NCBI GenBank assembly: GCA_000437375.1
Contig: FR898217.1
Coordinates: forward strand, 19,137-31,905
Direction: 5' to 3'
DNA from: Eubacterium sp. CAG:841
GTDB taxonomy: Bacteria > Bacillota > Clostridia > Oscillospirales > CAG-272
DNA: 12,769 nucleotides
The notes under the pieces were generated by a model. It was not told where the DNA came from and ran no database searches. It saw only the letters and a program-made list of their open reading frames with translations. Of the stretch, positions 1 through 6,280 are shown in pieces. A program made the position numbers and the translations under genes. Numbering within the stretch: the first letter of the stretch is position 1; each line of letters begins with the position of its first letter.

Positions 1-2
1 CT

Positions 3-143
3 CTTTGCGAGCGGCTTCCGTCGGCGGCAAGAATACTGCTTGACGAAAAGACGATATCATATCTTATTGAAGACGCGGTAAAAAAGCTGAAAAAATATCT
101 TTCTTCCGAAAACGATGCTTTGCATACAGAGGATAGCGTATAA
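3..143 (+). CDS. C-terminal end of an unidentified protein (5' truncated by window)
   Basis: An open frame enters from the left edge and ends at a TAA at 141-143, giving the last 46 residues of a protein. The tail is charged and helical-looking (lysine-rich stretch EDAVKKLKKYL, then an acidic end EDSV). Codon choice (gcg, tcg, ccg) resembles the core genes here, and a strong terminator follows within 10 bases, which supports a real gene end. Too little is visible to assign a family; no motif is recognised. Confidence 0.6.
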   Translation, partial: LCERLPSAARILLDEKTISYLIEDAVKKLKKYLSSENDALHTEDSV

Positions 144-150
144 CTGTTAC

Positions 151-184
151 AAAAAACGGCGCAGTGCGCCGTTTTTCGTTTTTT
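151..184 (+). terminator. Rho-independent terminator after the left-edge gene
   Basis: An almost uninterrupted inverted repeat (arms 151-163 and 165-177, core ACGGCGC/GCGCCGT) is followed by a T-rich run to 184. In practice the loop would be about CAGTG. It separates the left-edge gene from lysC and argues that lysC has its own promoter, although no clear -35/-10 pair was seen in 185-235. Confidence 0.85.
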
Positions 185-235
185 ATAAGCTTTTCTTGTA
201 TGTCCGAAAGTCGTAATTTGTCATATTATAAAGCG

Positions 236-244
236 GGAGGTGAT
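236..244 (+). promoter_or_regulatory. Shine-Dalgarno site that fixes the lysC start
   Basis: GGAGGTGAT is a long match to the anti-SD end of 16S rRNA, 9 bases before the GTG at 254. It decides against the upstream in-frame GTG at 164, which lies inside the terminator stem, and against the ATG at 200, which has no SD. Confidence 0.8.
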
Positions 245-253
245 ATCTTTTCC

Positions 254-1564
254 GTGAAAAACAAAATCAAGGCAGTCAAATTCGGCGGAAGCTCCCTTTG
301 CGATGCGCGCAGTATAGATAACGCCGCAAAAATAGTGCTATCGGATGATTCAAGAAAATATATAGCCGTAAGCGCGCCCGGAAAACGCTTTCCGGGCGAT
401 GAAAAAATAACGGATATGCTGTATCGCGCATTTATGTCAAGCGGAGACGAGTTCTACGGGATACTTGAAAAAATAAAAGCCCGTTTCGACGAAATAATAT
501 CGGGGCTTTCCCTGCCGATGTCGCTCGACGATGAGTTTTCCGAGCTTATATACGGAAGAAAAAATTATTTCGGCAGAGATTATTTTGCCTCGCGCGGAGA
601 ATACTTTTGCGCAAAAATATTCTCGGCATATCTCGGGTTCGATTTCATAGACGCGGCGCGATGCATATCATTCGGAGAGAACGGCGCGTTTTTGCCGGAG
701 CTTACAAAACTCCGCACGGCTGCCGAACTTTCGGGTTCGACTCACGCCGTCGTTCCGGGCTTTTACGGCAGTATGCCGGGCGGAACGCTCAAAACGTTTG
801 AGTGCGGCGGCTCGGATATAACGGGCGCTATACTTGCCTCTGCCGCAGGCTGCGACGAATACGAAAACTGGACGGACGTGTCGGGATTTATGTCGGCAGA
901 TCCGAAAACGGTTGACAATCCGAAAACTATAAGTATAATAACATATAAAGAGCTTCGCCGCCTTTCGTTTATGGGTGCGGGAGTGCTTCACGAGGATTCC
1001 GTTATTCCGCTTATGAGCGACAGAATTCCCGTGATAATAAAAAATACTCTCGATCCGGAAGCGCCGGGAACGCGCGTAGTCTCCGTCCGCAACGGAGAAA
1101 ACGACGGAATATGCGGCATCGCAGGAAAGAAAGGCTTCTGCATTTTGCGAATATGTAAAACAAAGATCGGCACGAACACTGCGGACACAACTAATATTCT
1201 CCGCGTGCTTTCGCAAAGAGGAGTCTCTCCCGTGAGTATTTCTTCCGGTATAGACTGCATATCCTTTACTTTTCCCAAAACCGCTATAATCGGCAGAGAG
1301 GATTACATCCGCAGCGAGATATGCGCCTGCATAGAACCGGTAAGCGTGACAAAAGGACCCGACTGCGCACTTATAACAATAGTCGGCGCCGATCCTCAAA
1401 GCCGCCTTTCCGATATTTTTTCCGCGCTGAATAAAGAAAATATTGCCGTCATATCGGTTGACGCAGGCTCCGGCGACGGCGGGATAACCATAGGCGTAGA
1501 TGAAGACAACCTCGATCGCGCAATAAAAGCTCTTTACGCAAAACTTATAAAACGAGGAATGTAA
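254..1564 (+). CDS. lysC: Aspartate kinase (aspartokinase), monofunctional
   Basis: Phosphorylates L-aspartate with ATP to 4-phospho-L-aspartate (EC 2.7.2.4), the first step to lysine, threonine, methionine and diaminopimelate; cytoplasmic. The 436-residue protein starts with the amino-acid-kinase motif KFGGSS (9-14). It continues with SAPGK (about 40), SRGEYF (113-118), TFECGGSDITGA (181-192, family form usually T-S-R/G-GGSD), FMSADPK (about 212) and SFMGAGVLH (238-246). Two ACT-type regulatory segments follow, from about 294 and from about 371 (ALITIVGAD). Length fits clostridial monofunctional aspartokinases. The GTG start is chosen for its strong SD and because homology begins a few residues later. 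The ACT pair implies feedback control by a pathway end product (known for the family; which amino acid is not readable here). It is two bases upstream of an ECF S-component gene, hence probably cotranscribed. Confidence 0.93.
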   Translation: MKNKIKAVKFGGSSLCDARSIDNAAKIVLSDDSRKYIAVSAPGKRFPGDEKITDMLYRAFMSSGDEFYGILEKIKARFDEIISGLSLPMSLDDEFSELIYGRKNYFGRDYFASRGEYFCAKIFSAYLGFDFIDAARCISFGENGAFLPELTKLRTAAELSGSTHAVVPGFYGSMPGGTLKTFECGGSDITGAILASAAGCDEYENWTDVSGFMSADPKTVDNPKTISIITYKELRRLSFMGAGVLHEDSVIPLMSDRIPVIIKNTLDPEAPGTRVVSVRNGENDGICGIAGKKGFCILRICKTKIGTNTADTTNILRVLSQRGVSPVSISSGIDCISFTFPKTAIIGREDYIRSEICACIEPVSVTKGPDCALITIVGADPQSRLSDIFSALNKENIAVISVDAGSGDGGITIGVDEDNLDRAIKALYAKLIKRGM

Positions 1565-1566
1565 AA

Positions 1567-2175
1567 ATGAAAAACAAACATCTGCTTGCAATGGTGAAGC
1601 TGGCAATGCTCGTGGCATTGCTTATGATATTCTGCTTCACTCCGATAGGTTTTCTGAAGATAGGCATAGTTGAAATAACATTCAATATGATACCCGTTGT
1701 CATAGGCGCGATAGTTATCGGTCCCGCCGCAGGTGCTTTTCTGGGCGCACTTTTCGGCGCAGCAAGCTTTTGGCAGTGTTTCGGACAAAGCACGTTCGGA
1801 ACGCTCCTTTTCGGAGTAAATCCGTTCTTTACGGTGCTTATCTGCTTTGTGCCGAGAATCCTCGCCGGACTTCTTCCGGGGCTTATCTTCCGCGCAATGA
1901 CAAAGAAAAAGGATAACATCGCCGCATATTTTGTATCTGCGGCTGTTGGCTCTCTTACAAACACTGTTCTTTTTGTCGGCGGATTCTGCCTGCTTTTCAA
2001 AGACACCATGCTCGGCATGGCAAGCGATAACGGACTTTCTCCGCTTGCGTTCATAGCAACCGCTTTTCTTCTCAACGCCGCGGTAGAGCTTGTTGCAAAC
2101 ACGGCGATAGTTGCTGCTGTTTCAAAGGCTGTGACAAAAGCCGAAAAATCCAAATCAAAAGAATACACAAAATAA
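1567..2175 (+). CDS. ECF transporter S component (substrate-binding membrane subunit), substrate unknown
   Basis: A 202-residue integral membrane protein with about six hydrophobic segments. Its N-terminal pattern is typical of ECF S components: a first helix with short aliphatic residues, then VEITFNMIPVVIGAIVIGPAAGAFLGALFGA at about 35-66, where a glycine/alanine-rich helix follows IGP. Such S subunits bind a vitamin or other micronutrient and dock with a shared EcfT/EcfA module encoded elsewhere; none of those partners is in this window. GAGGA lies at 1554-1558 and the ATG follows the lysC stop by two bases, so translation is likely coupled. The lysine-rich C-terminus is cytoplasmic-looking. 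Adjacency to aspartate kinase hints at a product or cofactor of that pathway, but the substrate cannot be read from sequence. Confidence 0.8.
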   Translation: MKNKHLLAMVKLAMLVALLMIFCFTPIGFLKIGIVEITFNMIPVVIGAIVIGPAAGAFLGALFGAASFWQCFGQSTFGTLLFGVNPFFTVLICFVPRILAGLLPGLIFRAMTKKKDNIAAYFVSAAVGSLTNTVLFVGGFCLLFKDTMLGMASDNGLSPLAFIATAFLLNAAVELVANTAIVAAVSKAVTKAEKSKSKEYTK

Positions 2176-2220
2176 AGCGCCGTCACGACTGCCAAGCCTG
2201 TAAAACTAAATCCATCATTC

Positions 2221-2260
2221 AAAAACCGCACCCACGTTAAAGGGTGCGGTTTTGTTTTTT
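2221..2260. terminator. Terminator between convergent genes, probably bidirectional
   Basis: A 12-bp stem (arms 2222-2233 and 2242-2253, CCGCACCC/GGGTGCGG core) with an 8-base loop is followed by a T run at 2255-2260 for the + strand. On the - strand the A run at the 5' base of the arm supplies a short U tract. It ends the lysC/ECF unit and lies just beyond the stop of the - strand lipoprotein at 2259. Confidence 0.85.
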
Positions 2261-2801
2261 ATGTAAACAACTTGGCGGAAGAAGTTTCCGACTCAAATAT
2301 TCCCATAAATTTTTCAAGATCATTGTATTCAATGCCGTTGCCGTGAAGTACATAAACATCTTTCTCTTCGCTGTAAACGCTTATTGTAACTATACCCGTG
2401 TAGTCAACGTTGAGCGACATTATCCTTACATTGTCATGATCATAGAAGGATAATGTGTAGTTTTTGTAATGCACGTCATCCTTGATTTTGACCGGACCTC
2501 CGGGCAATACGGAATCTGCGTCAAGCTTTTTACAAGCTTCAACGGCGCTTTGTATTGTCTTCGGTTTACACAGCCATGAAAAAGTTTCAAAATCGTCGGA
2601 AAACGATGAAGGCGTCGTTGTATCATACCCGAGAACATATATTTTTTCAATTGCAGATTCCCCGCTCATCACTATATCCCACTTTTCCGAAAAAAGCTTT
2701 TTCGCTGTCTTTTCGGCTTCCTTTTTCCCGCATCCGACAAAAGCGAGCAGCGTAAAGAAACACAGTACAAGTGCAAAAATTGCGGAAAATACTTTTTTCA
2801 T
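2259..2801 (-). CDS. Putative small lipoprotein, paralogue A of a tandem pair
   Basis: 180 residues with a lipoprotein signal peptide: MKK, a hydrophobic stretch 5-22, then FVGC with the candidate lipidated cysteine at 24. The mature part has no family that I recognise. It shares an ordered set of motifs with the gene immediately upstream (2803-3324): EKTAKKLFSEKW near the cleavage site, GYD..TPSSFS, F.WLC, ACKKL or ECKKL, GG, an NY...FYD.D.V.IM.LNVDYTGIVTI block, and YVL.G.G near the end. The pair therefore arose by tandem duplication. It starts one base after the neighbour's stop, with an SD (AGAGGG) inside that gene's end, so it is the second gene of an operon. Probable location is the outer face of the cytoplasmic membrane. 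Function unknown. Confidence 0.8.
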   Translation of the reverse strand: MKKVFSAIFALVLCFFTLLAFVGCGKKEAEKTAKKLFSEKWDIVMSGESAIEKIYVLGYDTTTPSSFSDDFETFSWLCKPKTIQSAVEACKKLDADSVLPGGPVKIKDDVHYKNYTLSFYDHDNVRIMSLNVDYTGIVTISVYSEEKDVYVLHGNGIEYNDLEKFMGIFESETSSAKLFT

Positions 2802-2802
2802 A

Positions 2803-3324
2803 TCAGCCCTCTCTTTCGTCTGTCTTTACAAATTGCTTAAAGCTGTCATAGTCAAGTCCCGTTCCGTTAAGAACATAAACATAGCCGTCACCGCCATAAA
2901 CTTTAATCGTAACGATTCCGGTATAGTCAACATTCAATTCCATTATGACAACATCGTCGGTATCGTAAAATGTAATATTATAATTCCTTTCGTCAACATA
3001 CTTAGGTATAAAAACAGAGCCTCCGGCGCTTACGGATTTTATATTGAGTTTTTTACATTCGTCAATAAGCGTTTGTTTGGTTTCAAATCTGCAAAGCCAC
3101 CCAAATACTTCAACATCTTTTGAAAATGACGACGGAGTCATATAATCATAACCTTTAACGCATATTTTTGCAGGAACCGTCTCGCCGCTTGTTATTTCGC
3201 TCCATTTTTCCGAAAAAAGCTTTTTTGCCGTTTTTTCGGTCTCATCCGATTTACATCTAGTTAAAGTAAACAAAGCCAAAAAGCACAACAACGTCGCAGC
3301 TGTTCTGAAAAATATCTTTTTCAC
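2803..3324 (-). CDS. Putative small lipoprotein or secreted protein, paralogue B of a tandem pair
   Basis: 173 residues from a GTG at 3324. That start is preferred to the ATG at 3348 because AAAGGAG lies six bases upstream of it and the charged-hydrophobic signal peptide then begins at residue 1. The signal ends LTRC with cysteine at 24, the same position as in paralogue A. The arginine before the cysteine is unusual for a lipobox, so lipidation is less certain than in the neighbour. The mature region carries the same motif series as paralogue A, including the highly similar LNVDYTGIVTI segment and a YVYVLNGTGLDYD end. It is the first gene of the two-gene unit behind the promoter at 3412-3440. 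No function is recognised. Confidence 0.78.
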   Translation of the reverse strand: MKKIFFRTAATLLCFLALFTLTRCKSDETEKTAKKLFSEKWSEITSGETVPAKICVKGYDYMTPSSFSKDVEVFGWLCRFETKQTLIDECKKLNIKSVSAGGSVFIPKYVDERNYNITFYDTDDVVIMELNVDYTGIVTIKVYGGDGYVYVLNGTGLDYDSFKQFVKTDEREG

Positions 3325-3411
3325 GGTATTCTCCTTTCCGATAAGCAAATTTTTTCTTCAAAATGATGAAAATCATAAATTCCAATTATATGTACACTTT
3401 TCTTTTTTACT

Positions 3412-3440
3412 ATTATATCATATTTTTCCTTTTGTGTCAA
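3412..3440 (-). promoter_or_regulatory. Consensus sigma-A promoter for the lipoprotein pair
   Basis: On the - strand, TTGACA (3440-3435) and TATAAT (3417-3412) are separated by exactly 17 bases, a perfect match to the housekeeping consensus. The predicted start near 3405 leaves a leader of about 80 bases with a small ATGAT/ATCAT hairpin at 3363-3376. Confidence 0.85.
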
Positions 3441-3470
3441 GTCTGTAAACCTCTCCCCCGCTCATCACTG

Positions 3471-3498
3471 AAAAAAGCCTCTCACGAGAGGCTTTTTT
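3471..3498 (-). terminator. Terminator overlapping the 3' end of the deacetylase gene
   Basis: Inverted repeat with arms AAAAAAGCCTCTC (3471-3483) and GAGAGGCTTTTTT (3486-3498). On the - strand it yields a GC stem followed by six Ts. The stop codon of the deacetylase (3484-3482) sits at the loop, so the last codons of the gene are part of the terminator stem. The T run on the other arm means it may also work on the + strand. Confidence 0.85.
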
Positions 3499-4183
3499 CT
3501 CTTATCAGCTCCGAAACCGTTACAAATTCGTATCCTTTGGAAATAAGGTACGGCAAAAGAATTTTAAGCGCGTCAAGCGTGTGCGCACCGTCGCGTGTGA
3601 AATCGTGAAAAAGAATTATGCTCCCGTCGCGCACGTTTTTCTTTACATTAGCAACTATTTCATCGGTCTTGGACATCGCCCAATCGCGTGTATCGACATT
3701 CCATAAAACAACGTCGCATCCGCAGGAGCGCGCAAGCTCGACGGTGGATGAAGAATACGAGCCTTCGGGCGGGCGGAAAAGCACAGGCGATTTTCCCGTT
3801 ATGCTTTTTATCATATCGGAAGCCTCCGTTATTTCGCACTTTTCTTCGCCGTCCTTACATTTTCTCATAGCCTTGTGATGATAGGTATGATTGCCTATTT
3901 CATGCCCTTCCGCCGCTTCGCGCATTATAAGATCGGGATAATATTTTGCGTTTTCGCCAACGACAAAAAATGTGGCGCGAACTGAATTTTCAGCAAGAAA
4001 ATCAAGTATTTCCGCCGTTTTTTTCGGATGAGGACCGTCATCAAAGGTTATGGCAATACGTTTTCCGCAACCGTCGGCTCCGGAGTATATCACATTGCCG
4101 GAAGCCTCTGCCTGAATGCACAGCAGCACCGTAAAGATGACCGCCAAAAAAATGCAAAATATTCGTTTGAATAAATTTTTCAT
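3482..4183 (-). CDS. Secreted polysaccharide (peptidoglycan-type) deacetylase, CE4/NodB family
   Basis: 233 residues with an N-terminal signal or anchor (basic start, hydrophobic 8-24). The NodB motifs are all present: motif 1 TFDDGP (46-51, with the base and metal aspartates), motif 2 HTYHH (99-103, metal histidines), motif 3 RPPEGSY (137-143), motif 4 DTRDW (164-168), and motif 5 LFHD (191-194). This is a metal-dependent N-deacetylase acting on a GlcNAc or MurNAc polymer outside the membrane, most likely cell-wall peptidoglycan. It is preceded by a PdaA-like gene ending only two bases upstream, so the two form an operon and this enzyme may also act during sporulation (inference). Substrate is not decided by sequence; chitooligosaccharide or peptidoglycan GlcNAc deacetylase are alternatives. 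Confidence 0.9.
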   Translation of the reverse strand: MKNLFKRIFCIFLAVIFTVLLCIQAEASGNVIYSGADGCGKRIAITFDDGPHPKKTAEILDFLAENSVRATFFVVGENAKYYPDLIMREAAEGHEIGNHTYHHKAMRKCKDGEEKCEITEASDMIKSITGKSPVLFRPPEGSYSSSTVELARSCGCDVVLWNVDTRDWAMSKTDEIVANVKKNVRDGSIILFHDFTRDGAHTLDALKILLPYLISKGYEFVTVSELIREKSLS

Positions 4184-4185
4184 AA

Positions 4186-4977
4186 TTATCTATCCGTCTC
4201 GCCTGATGAAAACAGCTCGTCGAGCGTTCCGAAACGATAGCCGTCATTTTCAAGCGTTGTAAGAAGATCGTCAAGAATATCGGCGTTTGTTTTTGACGTA
4301 GGATGAAGAAGTATCACCGCACCGTTATGAACATTGTCCAGAATCAGTTTCTTTGCCTTCTCCGGCTCGGGCTGACGGTTATTGTCCCAATCGGCATAAG
4401 CAAGACTCCAAAGTACCGTTTTATACCCAAGCTCCTGCGCCCATTTGAGATTTTCTTCCGAGAATCTGCCCTCCGGCGGACGATAATATTTTTTCACGGT
4501 AACGCCTGTCTGTTCCGACACGGTGCTTTCCAGCTTTTCAAGCTCCGAAGCAAACTCTTCCTTTGAAAGCTTCGTCATATCCTTATGCCGCGCCGTATGA
4601 TTGCATACAAAATGTCCGTCGCTTTCCATTCTTTTTACAAGCTCGCCGTTGCGCTTTGCAAGATTGTCAAGTATAAAAAACGCGCCCTTTGCGTTATGCT
4701 TTGAAAGCGCGTCGAGAATACGCTCCACGTTTCCGTTTTCGTAACCTGCGTCAAAGGTGAGATAAACCACCTTGTCATCGGGATCTTTGCCTATATATGC
4801 GCCGTCGTATTTTTCAATGAACGCCATATTGCTTTCGGCTGTCGGGCGAACGTGATCCTTACAACGCTTGCAATACCAGCTGAAAGAATTCCCTGCGCAA
4901 ACGGCAGATATAACTGAAAAACAGATAAACGCCGCTGCCGCTGTCACGCAAAGAAAAGTTTTTATATTTCTTTTCAT
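4186..4977 (-). CDS. pdaA: PdaA-like polysaccharide deacetylase (muramic delta-lactam de-N-acetylase)
   Basis: 263 residues from the ATG at 4977 (AAAGGAG at 4994-4988). A longer open frame reaches 5211 but overlaps trmL antisense and lacks homology. A signal peptide covers 1-28, followed by WYCKRCKDH, a pre-domain segment typical of this subfamily, here with a CxxC. The NodB domain shows the PdaA variants: TFDAGYENG (74-82, one aspartate instead of TFDDGP), CNHTARH (125-131), YYRPPEGRFSE (164-174), WSLAYADW (190-197) and LLHPTSKTNAD (223-233). PdaA deacetylates muramic acid after CwlD removes its peptide, giving muramic delta-lactam in the spore cortex (known from Bacillus). It is the first gene of a two-gene unit with the deacetylase at 3482-4183. 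No convincing promoter was found in 4978-5080; a forespore sigma-G site would be expected. Confidence 0.88.
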   Translation of the reverse strand: MKRNIKTFLCVTAAAAFICFSVISAVCAGNSFSWYCKRCKDHVRPTAESNMAFIEKYDGAYIGKDPDDKVVYLTFDAGYENGNVERILDALSKHNAKGAFFILDNLAKRNGELVKRMESDGHFVCNHTARHKDMTKLSKEEFASELEKLESTVSEQTGVTVKKYYRPPEGRFSEENLKWAQELGYKTVLWSLAYADWDNNRQPEPEKAKKLILDNVHNGAVILLHPTSKTNADILDDLLTTLENDGYRFGTLDELFSSGETDR

Positions 4978-5003
4978 AAATATTTTTCTCCTTTCGGTTT
5001 TTA

Positions 5004-5010
5004 CCTCCTT
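5004..5010 (-). other. Orphan Shine-Dalgarno-like site upstream of pdaA
   Basis: AAGGAGG lies 9 bases before the actual SD (AAAGGAG, 4994-4988) of pdaA. No start codon of any kind lies at a usable distance, so it either helps recruit ribosomes to the leader or is a remnant. Confidence 0.4.
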
Positions 5011-5078
5011 AATTTCCGCAGAAAAAAGCGGTTTAATACCTGAAATTTCTTCCTTTACGGCAAAAATCCGCTCCGCTA

Positions 5079-5107
5079 TTGAAAAAATCAAAGCAAAGCT
5101 ATATAAT
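5079..5107 (+). promoter_or_regulatory. Sigma-A promoter for trmL
   Basis: TTGAAA (5079-5084), 17-base spacer, TATAAT (5102-5107). It lies 43 bases before the TTG start of trmL and reads away from pdaA, so 4978-5149 is a divergent intergenic region. Confidence 0.8.
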
Positions 5108-5149
5108 ATAATAAATAAAAAAATCGGTTTCCGAAAGAAGTGATCACAT

Positions 5150-5653
5150 TTGATAAATATAGTTCTCGTTGAGCCGGAGATCCCGCAGAATACGGGAAAC
5201 ATTGCGCGCACCTGTTCCGCGACGGGAGCGTCGCTGCATCTTGTAAAGCCTCTCGGCTTTGAAATAGACGACAGAAAAATGAAGCGCGCCGGACTTGATT
5301 ATTGGGACGAGCTTGACATTCATTACTACGAAAATCTTGATGAATTTATGGCGATGCACGGAAATGACGAGCTTTGGTATTTTTCAACGAAATCGTCGGG
5401 AAATTATTCTGATATTACATACGGCGAGGACGTTTATCTTGTCTTTGGCAAAGAAACGAAAGGCTTGCCGGAAGAGCTGCTTTGCGCCCATCCCGAAAGA
5501 TGCGTAAGAATTCCCATGCGAGAAAACAAACGCAGTCTCAATCTTTCAAACAGTGTAGCGATCGGAGTTTACGAGGTCTTGCGGCAGAAAAATTTTGCAG
5601 GCCTTGTTTCGGACGGTAAACGCATTTCCCGGCTTACGGGAAAAGCAGAATAA
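5150..5653 (+). CDS. trmL: tRNA (cytidine/uridine-2'-O-)-methyltransferase TrmL
   Basis: 167 residues, a SPOUT-class (SpoU) methyltransferase that transfers a methyl group from SAM to the 2'-OH of the wobble nucleotide (position 34) of certain leucine tRNAs (EC 2.1.1.207). Family motifs are complete: EPEIPQNTGNIAR at 8-20, LVFGKETKGLPEEL at about 101-114, and RSLNLSNSVAIGVYEVLRQ near 132-150; the last two build the knotted SAM site. Length fits TrmL. The start is TTG at 5150, with AAGTGATC just upstream, and homology begins at residue 2, so no later start fits. It has its own sigma-A promoter and is followed after 21 bases by the DUF402 gene. Confidence 0.93.
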   Translation: MINIVLVEPEIPQNTGNIARTCSATGASLHLVKPLGFEIDDRKMKRAGLDYWDELDIHYYENLDEFMAMHGNDELWYFSTKSSGNYSDITYGEDVYLVFGKETKGLPEELLCAHPERCVRIPMRENKRSLNLSNSVAIGVYEVLRQKNFAGLVSDGKRISRLTGKAE

Positions 5654-5674
5654 CCGCAGCGAAAGGAATTCTTT

Positions 5675-6214
5675 ATGGAAATAAAACATAAAAGCATCCG
5701 TCGCGAGCCTTGGGCAAGAGTTCTGAAAAGGACACAAGTGTTCTTTTCTGCCGACGACGGAGGCGCCGTATCGCTTCTTCGGTTTGACAAGCTGACTTCA
5801 TCGCTTATCCGCGACTATGGCGACGGACTTCTCGGCACAGTGGCAGAGGAAGGTGGATATTGGCTTCAGCTCGCCTACGACGGCGACGATTATTGGTACA
5901 CCGCTTATTTTGATCCGAGCGGAAACTTCCGTCAGGTATATATCGACATAACGGGCGGAAACGATTGCAAAAGCGCAGAAACCGCCTGCTTTGACGATCT
6001 CTTCTCCGATATTGTTTATACAGCGGAAGGCAGAATCTATATTTTCGATGAAGATGAGCTTCTTTCGGCGCTTGCCGAAAGTGTTATAAATAAAACCGTA
6101 TTCGAAAAAGTAAAAAAGCTGACGACGGAAAAGGTCGCCTTCCTGAAAACGGATGGAGAAAAGCTTAAAGCACAGCTTATTTCTCTTTTTGATAAAGCGG
6201 TAAACATGCTTTAA
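5675..6214 (+). CDS. DUF402 domain protein
   Basis: 179 residues with the DUF402 pattern: an N-terminal beta-rich half (LLRFDKLTSSLI; WLQLAYDGDDYWYTAYFDPSGNF), then QVYIDITGGND at about 88-98, FDDLFSDIVYTAEGRIYIFDEDEL at about 106-129, and a helical tail. In well-studied relatives (Ntdp-type proteins of Gram-positives) this fold is a nucleoside tri/diphosphatase; in FAU-1/RNase-related proteins it binds RNA. The acidic cluster is consistent with metal binding, but I cannot say which activity applies. AAAGGAA is 7-8 bases before the ATG. It probably shares the trmL transcript. Cytoplasmic; no signal or membrane segment. Confidence 0.8.
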   Translation: MEIKHKSIRREPWARVLKRTQVFFSADDGGAVSLLRFDKLTSSLIRDYGDGLLGTVAEEGGYWLQLAYDGDDYWYTAYFDPSGNFRQVYIDITGGNDCKSAETACFDDLFSDIVYTAEGRIYIFDEDELLSALAESVINKTVFEKVKKLTTEKVAFLKTDGEKLKAQLISLFDKAVNML

Positions 6215-6231
6215 CTCATTACTTTTATAAC

Positions 6232-6259
6232 AACAGCCGCACTGAAAAGTGCGGCTGTT
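6232..6259. terminator. Hairpin terminator copy 1 (related to the hairpin at 7741-7768)
   Basis: Perfect 12-bp stem AACAGCCGCACT/AGTGCGGCTGTT with loop GAAA, located between the convergent DUF402 gene and the AT-rich membrane gene. The flanking U tracts are poor on both strands, so terminator strength is uncertain. Including two flanking bases, 30 bases match the hairpin at 7739-7768 with three differences, all in or beside the loop. Confidence 0.65.
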
Positions 6260-6280
6260 AAAATAAGGACTAAATAAAAA

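Noticed and set aside
164..253. Upstream GTG/ATG starts for lysC
   Set aside because: The GTG lies in the terminator stem, the ATG lacks an SD, and the kinase fold begins after the GTG at 254.
185..253. Lysine riboswitch ahead of lysC
   Set aside because: Fewer than 70 bases separate the terminator from the start, too short for the lysine aptamer, and no matching fold is visible.
668..1618. Long - strand open frame antisense to lysC
   Set aside because: It overlaps a clear aspartate kinase, has low-complexity Arg/Tyr/Cys-rich translation, no SD and no recognisable domain: a shadow of codon bias.
1545..2231. Long - strand open frame antisense to the ECF S component
   Set aside because: The + strand protein has coherent membrane helices and an SD; the antisense frame ends in the terminator region and has no homology signal.
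2482..3123. + strand open frame spanning both lipoprotein genes
   Set aside because: The - strand pair has SDs, signal peptides, paralogy and a promoter; this frame has none of these.
4978..5211. N-terminal extension of the PdaA frame
   Set aside because: It runs antisense through the trmL start and promoter; signal peptide and SD place the start at 4977.
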